Assembly: GCA_963711675.1 (NCBI GenBank)
Contig: CAVQFB010000006.1
Span: 1 to 64,000, forward strand
Source of the DNA: CAVQFB01 sp963711675
GTDB lineage: Bacteria > Acidobacteriota > Terriglobia > Terriglobales > Acidobacteriaceae
Direction: 5' to 3'
Length of the DNA: 64,000 nt
The stretch's first letter is position 1; each line of letters opens with the position of its first letter. This document shows positions 16,695 through 24,176 of this stretch, one piece after another. The notes beneath the pieces were generated by a model. The model had not been told where the DNA came from. It did not search any database and was given only the letters and a program-made list of their open reading frames with translations. The translations under genes were made by a program, and so were the position numbers.

Positions 16695-18488
16695 TTGCTT
16701 GAGCCAATCCACTCTGCGGTTGCACCGGCGAACATACAGTCACCCATGCCTTCTGCGTCTTCCTCAGGCGGCGGAACTTTCGCGGAGGCGCTGCAAAAGG
16801 CGACCGGAAGTACTTCGGACGTGGCCCAGCGGGGTTCGTCGAAGCCACAGGTTTCCGCGCGAGCGCAGTCCTCCCCAGACAAACCCGCAAAAGAGAAAGA
16901 GCCGGCCGCCGCGAACGATGGGCAGACTACGCCAGCCGCGGTCCTCAGTCTGACCAGTCCCGTAATCGTCCCCAGTCTGTCTCCCCAATCGACTGAAATG
17001 GTCGCAACCCAAGCCGTCGGCGCCGCAACCACCGACGATCCCGCCATTGCGGTTCTGGCGAAAGTCAATACAAGAGGAAATGCCGCCGTTCTTCGCACGG
17101 CTGCGTTCTTGTCTCCTGCTGTACAGACACCCAGCGCAAACGGGCAGGCCGCAAAAGCTGACCCTGTGCCAGAGAATGAAGTATCTCCCAAGGAAGTGAA
17201 GACCGCCGAGAAGTTCGTCACGGACGCCGGACAGAGCCCCGCGATCGGCGCAAAAAACATAGTGCCAGCAGAAACTTCACAGCTCGAGAATGAATTGCCA
17301 ATCAGCGCAACGACAAACATTTCACCCGTCCCCCGCGAGCCGCAGTCTGTATCAAGCGTGGCAACGGCTGCATCCAGTCAAAAAATCTCCACACCGGACC
17401 CTTCACAAGAACTTGCTGGCGATTCGGCCTCCGGCAAGGCACCCGATCCGCGCATGAAGACCGAAGCATTGACAAGGTCGCCCGAGGCGAAGACTCCCGA
17501 CGAGAGTTCCGAGATTACTCCCGCTACGACCAAGGTCGCCGACGAGGAAGATGCCAAGAAGGCTGTGCTCGAAACTGTCGCAGCCGATGTTGCGCCACCG
17601 TCTCAACAAACGAAAGAGACCGTGGCCAACGGCGCAAGCCTCCAACTGGCGGATCCAACAAACAAAAAGTCGGCGGATAAGGCAGGTACGTCGTTTGCCC
17701 CGCCACCCGGAAACGGTCCAGCCATCGGTAACGATTCTGGGGGTGCCCCTCCGGCGGTCAGTAAGATCCCGACAAAGCATGGCAACGAAACGCCACCAGC
17801 ATCCGCCTCGAAATCAGAGTCCCCAAGTGCCGACGACGCAACTGGCACCGTCGGGATCGACGCGAGCGCGAAGCACGCAACCGTGGCGAATTCCGCAGCT
17901 GCCTCCACATCGAACCCCACCGACAATGTGACGGCACACAATTATGTTGCGCCGCAGGCCGGGTTGGTGGAGAAAACAAACACTGCCAGTACGGAGCCGG
18001 CCACTCATCCTGCGAGCCCTTCTCCGCGCCTGCCCGCCGACAACCCGCGATCCGACCTCCCGCCCACGGGCGGGGTCCAGTCAGCACGGTTGCTGGACAA
18101 GCTCGGACAGACCGAGATGCATATCGGCCTGCGTACCACGGCGTTCGGAACCGTTGAGGTCCATACGGTAGTCCGCGAAAGCCAGGTCGGACTAACCATC
18201 TCCAGCGAGAAGGGCGATTTGCGCTCGCTGCTGTCGGCCGAGATTCCGGAACTGCAAACTTCGTTGCGCCAGCACAACCTCCGTCTCGACGAGGTAAAGA
18301 TGCTGCAGCCGAATGTCTCTTCCGGCGGTGAATCTTTCTCCCAAGGCCAGTCGCAACAGCGTTTCTCTCGCTCACCACTCGCCCATAACTCGGCCGCACC
18401 GTCTCAGCTCGAAGAACAGCCTGCTGAGATGAACCTCGCGCTCCCGATCGCATCGTCGGCGCGATCAGGGCTGAACATTCATGCGTGA
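16695..18488 (+). CDS. fliK: Hook-length control protein FliK
   Basis: A protein of up to 597 residues dominated by a low-complexity Ala/Pro/Ser/Thr/Lys region (about 20-460), as expected of the exported molecular ruler. The conserved C-terminal hook-length domain starts near residue 475 (MHIGLRTTAFGTVEVHTVV) and contains VGLTISSEKGDLRSLLSAEI and LRQHNLRLDEVKM. The TTG at 16695 has GGAGGAG upstream; the ATG at 16746 (MPSASSSGGG) is an alternative start. The 197 bases before it hold only a weak sigma-54-like match at 16512-16525. Confidence 0.88.
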   Translation: MLEPIHSAVAPANIQSPMPSASSSGGGTFAEALQKATGSTSDVAQRGSSKPQVSARAQSSPDKPAKEKEPAAANDGQTTPAAVLSLTSPVIVPSLSPQSTEMVATQAVGAATTDDPAIAVLAKVNTRGNAAVLRTAAFLSPAVQTPSANGQAAKADPVPENEVSPKEVKTAEKFVTDAGQSPAIGAKNIVPAETSQLENELPISATTNISPVPREPQSVSSVATAASSQKISTPDPSQELAGDSASGKAPDPRMKTEALTRSPEAKTPDESSEITPATTKVADEEDAKKAVLETVAADVAPPSQQTKETVANGASLQLADPTNKKSADKAGTSFAPPPGNGPAIGNDSGGAPPAVSKIPTKHGNETPPASASKSESPSADDATGTVGIDASAKHATVANSAAASTSNPTDNVTAHNYVAPQAGLVEKTNTASTEPATHPASPSPRLPADNPRSDLPPTGGVQSARLLDKLGQTEMHIGLRTTAFGTVEVHTVVRESQVGLTISSEKGDLRSLLSAEIPELQTSLRQHNLRLDEVKMLQPNVSSGGESFSQGQSQQRFSRSPLAHNSAAPSQLEEQPAEMNLALPIASSARSGLNIHA

Positions 18489-18509
18489 ACAAACTTCAGG
18501 AGGTCTTAT

Positions 18510-18770
18510 ATGAACGTAATGGCCGCCGCACCAGCCGGAGCCGCTGCGGATCCTTCCGGATCGACAGCTTCGACTCCCGGACAAGTAATGAGTGACACTT
18601 TTCTTCAGCTTCTCGTGGCCCAACTGAAAAGCCAGAGTCCACTCGACCCTGTAGATCCCAATCAATTCATAGGCCAACTCGCGCAATTCAACGAGCTGAG
18701 CGAGGTCGTTCGCATCCGAGAAATGCTGGAGCAGGTTACTTCGAGCAGTTCAGTTCAAGGAGGACAATAA
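18510..18770 (+). CDS. flgD: Minimal hook-capping protein FlgD
   Basis: Only 86 residues, against about 220 in most bacteria. The conserved N-terminal capping region is complete (MSDTFLQLLVAQLKSQSPLD, then FIGQLAQFNELSEV), but the C-terminal Ig-like and FLN-like domains are missing. A strong AGGAGG lies 7-8 bases before the ATG, and the stop overlaps the flgE start (TAATG), so the short form looks genuine. It should still support hook polymerisation if the cap can be made from the N-terminal region; that is inference. Confidence 0.85.
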   Translation: MNVMAAAPAGAAADPSGSTASTPGQVMSDTFLQLLVAQLKSQSPLDPVDPNQFIGQLAQFNELSEVVRIREMLEQVTSSSSVQGGQ

Positions 18771-20005
18771 TGCCAGGTTTTTCCATACCCTTATCCGGGT
18801 TGACAGCCAGTTCGCAATCGTTGTCGGCCATCGCCAACAACCTCGCCAATCTCAATACCGTCGGCTACAAGGACACGCGCGTGCAGTTTCGCGACCTGTT
18901 CTACCAGACCATCGGCTCAAACGGCTCCGGCGACCCCATCGAACTGGGCGCGGGAACCGCGGTGAGCGCCATGCCATCCGACTTTACCCAAGGCAGCCTG
19001 GATTCCAGCGGTGTGGCCACCGACGTGGCCATCAATAATGACGGATTCTTTATCGTGCAAAAGAACGGCGTGGTTAACTACACTCGCGCCGGTAATTTCA
19101 GTGTCGATCAGACCAACGAACTGGTCACTCCGGAAGGACAGCAGGTCATGGGATACCCCGCGGTGAATGGTGCTGTCGATACTGGCCAGGGGCTCACCGC
19201 ACTCACTCTCGGCGCCGGCACGATCAGTCCTCCTGCGGCAACGGCGAATATGCAGATCCGCACCAATCTGGATGCCCGCGCCGGGGTGGGCGACACATTC
19301 CCCGCGACCATTGCCGTCTACGATTCTCTGGGAGCCAGCCATATCCTGACGTTCACGTTCACCAAGACCGGATCGAACGCGTGGAACTACTCGATCGCTA
19401 TTCCAGCGGCAGATGTCGGCAGCACGGGCAACCCTACCGTCATCAAGAGCGGCAGCTTGCAGTTTGATAGCAACGGGAATCTAACTGTTCCAGCAGCGGA
19501 CGTTTCGGGCATCAACGTAACCGGGCTGGCAGACGGAGCCTCGAATCTATCCTTGACCTGGAAGCTTTACGAGGGCACCAATGGCGTGCTCAGCCAGGTG
19601 GCGGCGTCGAGCAGCACCTCTTCCACGCAGCAGGACGGAAGCAGCAGTGGAACTCTCTCAAAGTTTGCCATCGGCTCGGACGGCACGGTGACGGGCACCT
19701 TCAGCAACGGTAAGACTGCGGTGCTCGGGCAGGTAGTGCTGGCCACGTTCGCTAACGTTCAGGGCTTGCTGCGGAATGGCACTAACGACTTTAGTGCAAC
19801 TCTGGCCTCAGGCCAAGCCGTTGTCGGCGCTCCGGGCACAGGCGGCAGGGGCACGCTATCGGGTGGAGCACTGGAACTCTCAAACGTCGACATCGCCAAG
19901 GAGTTCGCCGCGCTCATCGTCGCACAACGGGGATTCCAGGCCAACGCGCGTGTGGTCACGACGTTCGACGAAGTTACACAGGACACGATCAATCTGAAGC
20001 GGTAG
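18770..20005 (+). CDS. flgE: Flagellar hook protein FlgE
   Basis: A 411-residue hook subunit. The N-terminal rod-type helix (LSGLTASSQSLSAIANNLAN) with the NLAN-NTVGYK signature, the middle FlgE domain (DGFFIVQ, YTRAGNFSVD) and the C-terminal helix (ELSNVDIAKEFAALIVAQRG and FQANARVVTTFDE) are all present. It starts in overlap with flgD after AGGAGG. A 10-bp hairpin follows its stop, so a transcript end or a processing site may lie between flgE and fliL. Confidence 0.96.
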   Translation: MPGFSIPLSGLTASSQSLSAIANNLANLNTVGYKDTRVQFRDLFYQTIGSNGSGDPIELGAGTAVSAMPSDFTQGSLDSSGVATDVAINNDGFFIVQKNGVVNYTRAGNFSVDQTNELVTPEGQQVMGYPAVNGAVDTGQGLTALTLGAGTISPPAATANMQIRTNLDARAGVGDTFPATIAVYDSLGASHILTFTFTKTGSNAWNYSIAIPAADVGSTGNPTVIKSGSLQFDSNGNLTVPAADVSGINVTGLADGASNLSLTWKLYEGTNGVLSQVAASSSTSSTQQDGSSSGTLSKFAIGSDGTVTGTFSNGKTAVLGQVVLATFANVQGLLRNGTNDFSATLASGQAVVGAPGTGGRGTLSGGALELSNVDIAKEFAALIVAQRGFQANARVVTTFDEVTQDTINLKR

Positions 20006-20022
20006 TGAAAGCTCTGCGCGCT

Positions 20023-20053
20023 GTCCTCACCGGACGGAAATCACGGTGAGGAC
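20023..20053 (+). repeat. Strong hairpin between flgE and fliL
   Basis: GTCCTCACCG at 20023-20032 pairs perfectly with CGGTGAGGAC at 20044-20053 over an 11-base loop, 18 bases after the flgE stop. No T-run follows, so it is not a standard rho-independent terminator; it could protect the upstream mRNA end or attenuate read-through. Confidence 0.55.
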
Positions 20054-20218
20054 GGCCTATGTAAGAACATCTTAATGAGAAGTCTCTAGCCCTGCGGCGC
20101 GCGGCCAAGGGTTCGCAACCATTCCCGCTCCCCGCAAGACCAGCTACGGTGCTGCCTGGAAAGCATTTGGAAGCTAGTCGATTCGGATTCTAGGCACACA
20201 GACGCTCATTCCATATCT

Positions 20219-20234
20219 CGGCACTGCAATTGCT
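20219..20234 (+). promoter_or_regulatory. Candidate sigma-54 promoter before fliL
   Basis: GGCAC at 20220-20224 and TTGCT at 20230-20234 have exactly the 10-base spacing between the GG and GC doublets required for a -24/-12 promoter. It lies in the only sizeable gap of the flagellar cluster, and two sigma-54 activators are encoded upstream. The predicted start of transcription (about 20245) coincides with the fliL start codon, which would make the message leaderless, so either the promoter or the fliL start may need revision. Confidence 0.5.
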
Positions 20235-20245
20235 TTCTTGAATGC

Positions 20246-20701
20246 GTGCCGGATCCCGATCCCATCAAGGCTACTCCTGTCCGCTTCAAGACCTGGAAGC
20301 TCATCTTCGCGGGAGTGCTGGCAACTGCCACCATTCTGGTCGGGTGGCTGACCGTTCGCTCCGCCAGGAGTGCGCCGCCCGAGGAGTCTCCGCAGCTGAG
20401 ATCCGTGCTGCATCTCGACACCTTCGTTCTCAACCTAGCGGACTCGAAAGCATTTTTGCGAGTAGGAATCGACTTGAATCTGGTTCGAGCAGCAAAGAGT
20501 GAACCCGGCCAGGCAGACACCTCGGTCGCGCTGATTCGCGACACGATCATCGGCGTGCTGGTGTCGGCAAAAGCGGACGAACTCCTGACTCCCGAGGGGA
20601 AATCCCAACTCAAGAATCAGCTGGTGCAGGCGCTCCGGCAGCGGGTGCCGGAGCTCGGCGTGGAAGAGGTGTATTTCACGGAGTTCCTGATCCAGAGATA
20701 A
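20246..20701 (+). CDS. fliL: Flagellar basal-body-associated protein FliL
   Basis: A 151-residue single-pass membrane protein: a short cytoplasmic N-terminus, one span near residues 18-36 (LIFAGVLATATILVGWL), then the periplasmic FliL domain (LDTFVLNLADSKAFLRVGID and the ending VEEVYFTEFLIQR). FliL surrounds the stator in other bacteria. The GTG at 20246 is the only start in frame before the membrane segment; no clear ribosome binding site precedes it. fliN follows after 3 bases. Confidence 0.9.
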   Translation: MPDPDPIKATPVRFKTWKLIFAGVLATATILVGWLTVRSARSAPPEESPQLRSVLHLDTFVLNLADSKAFLRVGIDLNLVRAAKSEPGQADTSVALIRDTIIGVLVSAKADELLTPEGKSQLKNQLVQALRQRVPELGVEEVYFTEFLIQR

Positions 20702-20704
20702 GCA

Positions 20705-20983
20705 ATGCCGGAAACGTCTGTCAACGGAGTAGAGCCATCGGCGAATCCAGTGCCCGACCGCTGGCGGTACGCCCTGGATTTGGCCTGCCAGCTGACGGTT
20801 GACATTTCGCTGCCTGGCTTCAAGGTGGTTGATCTTCTGGCCCTGCGTCCGCAATCCATCGTGCGCGCGAACTGGCAGGTGGGCGCCGACGTTCCGCTGC
20901 GCGTGAACGGACAACTCATCGCGTGGGCCGAATTTGAGGTAGTGGGAAGCCGCCTGGCGGTACGCATCACGGAACTGGCATGA
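20705..20983 (+). CDS. fliN: Short motor-switch protein FliN
   Basis: A 92-residue SpoA-domain protein: a short N-terminal extension and then ACQLTVDISLPGFKVVDLLA, VPLRVNGQLIAWAEF and VGSRLAVRITEL, the usual FliN core. It belongs to the C-ring. The cluster has a second, longer SpoA protein after fliM at 28048, so two FliN-like subunits are encoded. It lies in a tight run with fliL and fliO. Confidence 0.85.
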   Translation: MPETSVNGVEPSANPVPDRWRYALDLACQLTVDISLPGFKVVDLLALRPQSIVRANWQVGADVPLRVNGQLIAWAEFEVVGSRLAVRITELA

Positions 20984-21008
20984 CGGAAATACAGGAGAGG
21001 TAGAGGGT

Positions 21009-21302
21009 ATGAGTTTTGATTCAGTCCGCAACGTCACTCACATCGCTGGCCGATGGCTGGCCGCTTTGACGAAACACTCGCTCTGGCCCAGGCGCCGCAT
21101 TCGTCATCTGCAGCTGTGCGAGACCATTCCGCTGGGCGAACACCGGTTCGTCGCCGTCATTCGTTATGAACAGCAGCGATTTCTGGTCGGCGGGACGGGC
21201 AACGCGATTGCCTTGCTGGCCCAACTGCCCGGGAACGCGGGGCAAACCGGCAGGTCTCGAGGAGCGACGAGAAAATGCGCACGCGCATCCGCCTCCTGCT
21301 GA
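21009..21302 (+). CDS. fliO: FliO-like export-gate protein without a membrane span
   Basis: A 97-residue protein. LCETIPLGEHRFVAVIRYEQ and FLVGGTGNAIALLAQLP match the cytoplasmic half of FliO, which helps assemble the FliP ring. No hydrophobic segment long enough for a membrane span is visible in the N-terminal 35 residues, unlike typical FliO. The C-terminal tail overlaps the start of fliP by 28 bases. Position just before fliPQR is the standard one. A frame error could have altered either end. Confidence 0.65.
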   Translation: MSFDSVRNVTHIAGRWLAALTKHSLWPRRRIRHLQLCETIPLGEHRFVAVIRYEQQRFLVGGTGNAIALLAQLPGNAGQTGRSRGATRKCARASASC

Positions 21303-22027
21303 TCGCGGCCACGCTGTTGCTCGGACCCGGTCTGTGCTGGGCGAGCAACCCGCGCCCGAAACAAGCAGCCGGATTGCCGTGGGCGGGCTTGGGCGGCGCG
21401 CACGGGTCCGCGCCTTGGAACATCGTTGTCCTTCTCACTCTGCTCACGCTGCTGCCCGCACTGCTTCTGTCCGTGACTCCGTTCGTCCGCCTGCTCGTGG
21501 TCTTTCACTTTTTGCGGCAGGCGTTGGGCACGCAGAGCACGCCCAGCAATCAGACGCTGATCGGACTTGCCCTGATCCTCACCTACTTCCTCATGCAGCC
21601 GGTGGGCACGGCTGTTCTCCAGACTGCGATCGAGCCTCTGGAGAAGAGCCAGGTCGACGCCCTTGAGGCCGTCGAGCTGGATCGGGTCCGCTGCGCCACT
21701 TCATGTTGAAGTTCACCCGTGAAAAAGACTTGGCACTATTTCTCGATCTGGCGAAGGAACCGCGGCCGGCGCGGCCCGGACGACATTCCGATGCGTGTCG
21801 TCATGCCCGCGTACATCATTTCCGAGTTGAAGGCCGGTTTCCAGATCGGCGCGGCGTTGTTTCTTCCTTTTCTGGTCATCGATCTTGTGGTCGCTGCCAT
21901 CACCACGTCGATCGGCATGCTGCAGTTGCCTCCCGTCGTGATCTCGACGCCCCTGAAGCTTCTGCTGTTTGTGATGGTTGACGGGTGGAATCTGCTGGTG
22001 GGTTCGGTGATGAAGAGTTTTGCCTGA
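21275..22027 (+). pseudogene. fliP: Flagellar export gate protein FliP, two frameshifts
   Basis: FliP forms the core of the export channel with FliQ and FliR. The first frame gives a signal-like N-terminus and FliP sequence through VRLLVVFHFLRQALGTQSTP and EPLEKSQVDALEAVEL. The next piece (HFMLKFTREKDLALFLDLAK) is in a second frame, and DDIPMRVVMPAYIISELKAG to the stop at 22027 is in a third. Single-base changes near 21680 and 21765 restore about 250 residues. All conserved membrane segments are present, including FQIGAALFLPFLVIDLVVAA. Confidence 0.88.
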
Positions 22028-22036
22028 AGGAGAAAT

Positions 22037-22306
22037 ATGACGGCGGAACAGGTAGTCGAGCTGGCAAGAAGAACGTTGGAGATGGCGTTATGGCTGGGCG
22101 CACCACTGTTGCTTATCGCCACGGCTGTGAGCCTGCTGATCAACATCGTGCAGGTGCTGACGTCATTGCAGGAGACCACGATTTCGACCGTGCCCCGGCT
22201 GGCAGCGGTGGCGATTGCGGCGATTCTGATGATGCCCTGGATGGTGAGGCGCATGGCGATGTTCACCGTCCAGCTCTTTTCGGACTTTCGTCCTTATCTG
22301 CATTAG
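22037..22306 (+). CDS. fliQ: Flagellar export gate protein FliQ
   Basis: An 89-residue protein with two membrane helices, the usual FliQ form. MTAEQVVELARRTLEM is the conserved start; the central LINIVQVLTSLQETTISTVP contains the Q-E-T-T motif of the family. GGAG precedes the ATG. It follows fliP by 9 bases and precedes fliR. Confidence 0.95.
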   Translation: MTAEQVVELARRTLEMALWLGAPLLLIATAVSLLINIVQVLTSLQETTISTVPRLAAVAIAAILMMPWMVRRMAMFTVQLFSDFRPYLH

Positions 22307-22325
22307 CCGCACCAAGGATGCCGCA

Positions 22326-23093
22326 ATGAACTGGGATATCGAACGAACGCTGGCCGCCGCGGTCTTCACGGGCACGCGGATTTCGGGACTCCTCATCTTT
22401 GCGCCTTTCTTGGGCAGTTCCTCGATACCCATGCGGGTGAAGGCCGGACTGGCAGTCGCGCTCACCTTCTTGCTCTACCCGGTGTGTGGACCGGCTCGCA
22501 TCAGTCTTTCCGAGCTGAGCTGGGGCCGGGTCATGGTGAGCGAGGCGGTCGTCGGGCTGGTGATGGGTTTGTCGGTCCAGTTCATCTTCGACGCGGCACA
22601 AGTGGCGGGCCAACTCCTGGGGATCCAGATGGGATACTCGCTGGTCAACATCCTTGATCCGCAAACCCAGGTCGACACACCGGTGCTTTCGACTTTCTTC
22701 CAATTGGTCGCTCTGCTGATCTTTCTGAGTCTCAACGTGCACCACTGGCTGTTTCGCGGCATCGTTGCCAGCTTTACTTACCTGCCCGCCGGCACCGCTG
22801 CGGCCGGTTTGCCGATGGTCGCCCAGCTTCTTCACATGGCGGGAGGGATCTGGCTGGCGGCGGTGCAGATCGCAGCGCCCGCGTTGTTGGCCACGATGAT
22901 GGCGGACGCCGTTCTGGGCTTCTTGGGCAAAGCTTCCCCGCAGCTACCGGTGCTTTTCCTGGGACTTTCCGTTAAGAGCGTTCTGGGCCTGCTGGTCCTG
23001 TGCAGTGGCGTCGTGCTCTGGCCGCAAAAGTTCGAACAGAGTTTTGCCGGCGCGATTGCCCACGGCGAGCAGTTGCTCCATCTGGCGAGGTGA
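22326..23093 (+). CDS. fliR: Flagellar export gate protein FliR
   Basis: A 255-residue polytopic protein with the family pattern of six or so hydrophobic segments. The conserved stretches GTRISGLLIFAPFLGSSSIP and FIFDAAQVAGQLLGIQMGYS, with NILDPQTQVDTP, are diagnostic. It completes the FliPQR channel and contacts FlhB, encoded next. The ATG lies 19 bases after fliQ. Confidence 0.95.
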   Translation: MNWDIERTLAAAVFTGTRISGLLIFAPFLGSSSIPMRVKAGLAVALTFLLYPVCGPARISLSELSWGRVMVSEAVVGLVMGLSVQFIFDAAQVAGQLLGIQMGYSLVNILDPQTQVDTPVLSTFFQLVALLIFLSLNVHHWLFRGIVASFTYLPAGTAAAGLPMVAQLLHMAGGIWLAAVQIAAPALLATMMADAVLGFLGKASPQLPVLFLGLSVKSVLGLLVLCSGVVLWPQKFEQSFAGAIAHGEQLLHLAR

Positions 23094-23102
23094 GGACGGA
23101 AC

Positions 23103-24173
23103 TTGGCACGCGACAACAAGACCGAGAAGCCGACCCCGCGGCGGCGGCAGAAAGCGCGTGAAAAAGGACAGGTAGCGCGCAGCCGCGACCTGGCTGCCGG
23201 AGCCGCCACCATGGGGGGCGTGCTTGCGCTCGCATCGCAGGTGCCGGGCTTTGCCGGACATTGGCGGGAGATGCTGCGTTCCAGCCTGGAACAGGGCACA
23301 TCGTCGGAACTGCGAATCGATAATGCTCTTCCGGCATGGAGCAGCCTGGCCCCCTTTCGCGGTTTGCTCCTTGCGATCGGGCTTACCTGGGTGCTGGCCA
23401 CGGCGGGCGCACTCGCTCAAGGGGGGCTCGTCTTCGCTCCCTCCGCACTCGCGCCCAGCGGCTCGCGCCTGAGCCCGGCCTCGCGGGTGCAGCAGTTGTT
23501 CTCTCTTTCGGCCGTCAGCCGCCTGCTGAAGTCGCTGTTGCCGGTCGCTGTGATTCTCTATTTCGCCATCTCCATCCTTCAGCGTGACTGGCGCGCCATC
23601 CTGGCACTGCAGAGCTACGGCATTTCGAACCTGATGCGTTTCCTGCTCGGGCACTTCTTTGAAGTGGCGTGGAAGTCTGCGCTGGTGCTGCTGGTCTGGT
23701 CGGGAGCGGATTACCTGTTCGAGCGCCGCCGCATCGAGGGTGAGTTGCGCATGAGCCGGCAGGAACTGCTGGATGAATTCAAGGAAACGGAAGGCCATCC
23801 GGCTGTGAAGGCGCGGATCCGGCGTTTGCAAAGACAAGTGCGCCGCCGCCGCATGCTGGAGGACGTCAAGAAGGCCGCAGTTGTGGTTACCAACCCCAGC
23901 GAGTTTGCCGTGGCGCTCGAATTTCATCAGCCCATGAGCGCTCCCATCGTCGTCGCCAAGGGACGAAACCATCTCGCCGTCGAGATCAAGAATGCCGCCC
24001 GCTGGCACGGCATTCCCATGGTTGAAAACCCACCCTTGGCCCACGCGCTTTATCGCGCCACGGAAGTCGGCCGCTCGATTCCGCCCAAGCTGTACACCGT
24101 CGTGGCCGAAGTTCTGGCCGCGATTTACCGCGCCCAAGCTCACGAAGCCCGGCGCGGCAGAGGACGGGGCTAA
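23103..24173 (+). CDS. flhB: Flagellar export switch protein FlhB with NPSE at the cleavage site
   Basis: A 356-residue protein with N-terminal KTEKPTPRRRQKAREKGQVA, four membrane segments and the cytoplasmic autoprotease domain. FlhB normally cleaves itself at NPTH to switch export from hook to filament proteins; here the motif reads NPSE (VVVTNPSEFAVAL). The rest of the domain is normal (ALEFHQPMSAPIVVAKG, PLAHALYRATEVG). The start is the TTG at 23103 after GAGGACGGAAC. Cleavage may be slow or absent, or this lineage may use a variant site. Confidence 0.94.
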   Translation: MARDNKTEKPTPRRRQKAREKGQVARSRDLAAGAATMGGVLALASQVPGFAGHWREMLRSSLEQGTSSELRIDNALPAWSSLAPFRGLLLAIGLTWVLATAGALAQGGLVFAPSALAPSGSRLSPASRVQQLFSLSAVSRLLKSLLPVAVILYFAISILQRDWRAILALQSYGISNLMRFLLGHFFEVAWKSALVLLVWSGADYLFERRRIEGELRMSRQELLDEFKETEGHPAVKARIRRLQRQVRRRRMLEDVKKAAVVVTNPSEFAVALEFHQPMSAPIVVAKGRNHLAVEIKNAARWHGIPMVENPPLAHALYRATEVGRSIPPKLYTVVAEVLAAIYRAQAHEARRGRGRG

Positions 24174-24176
24174 AGC

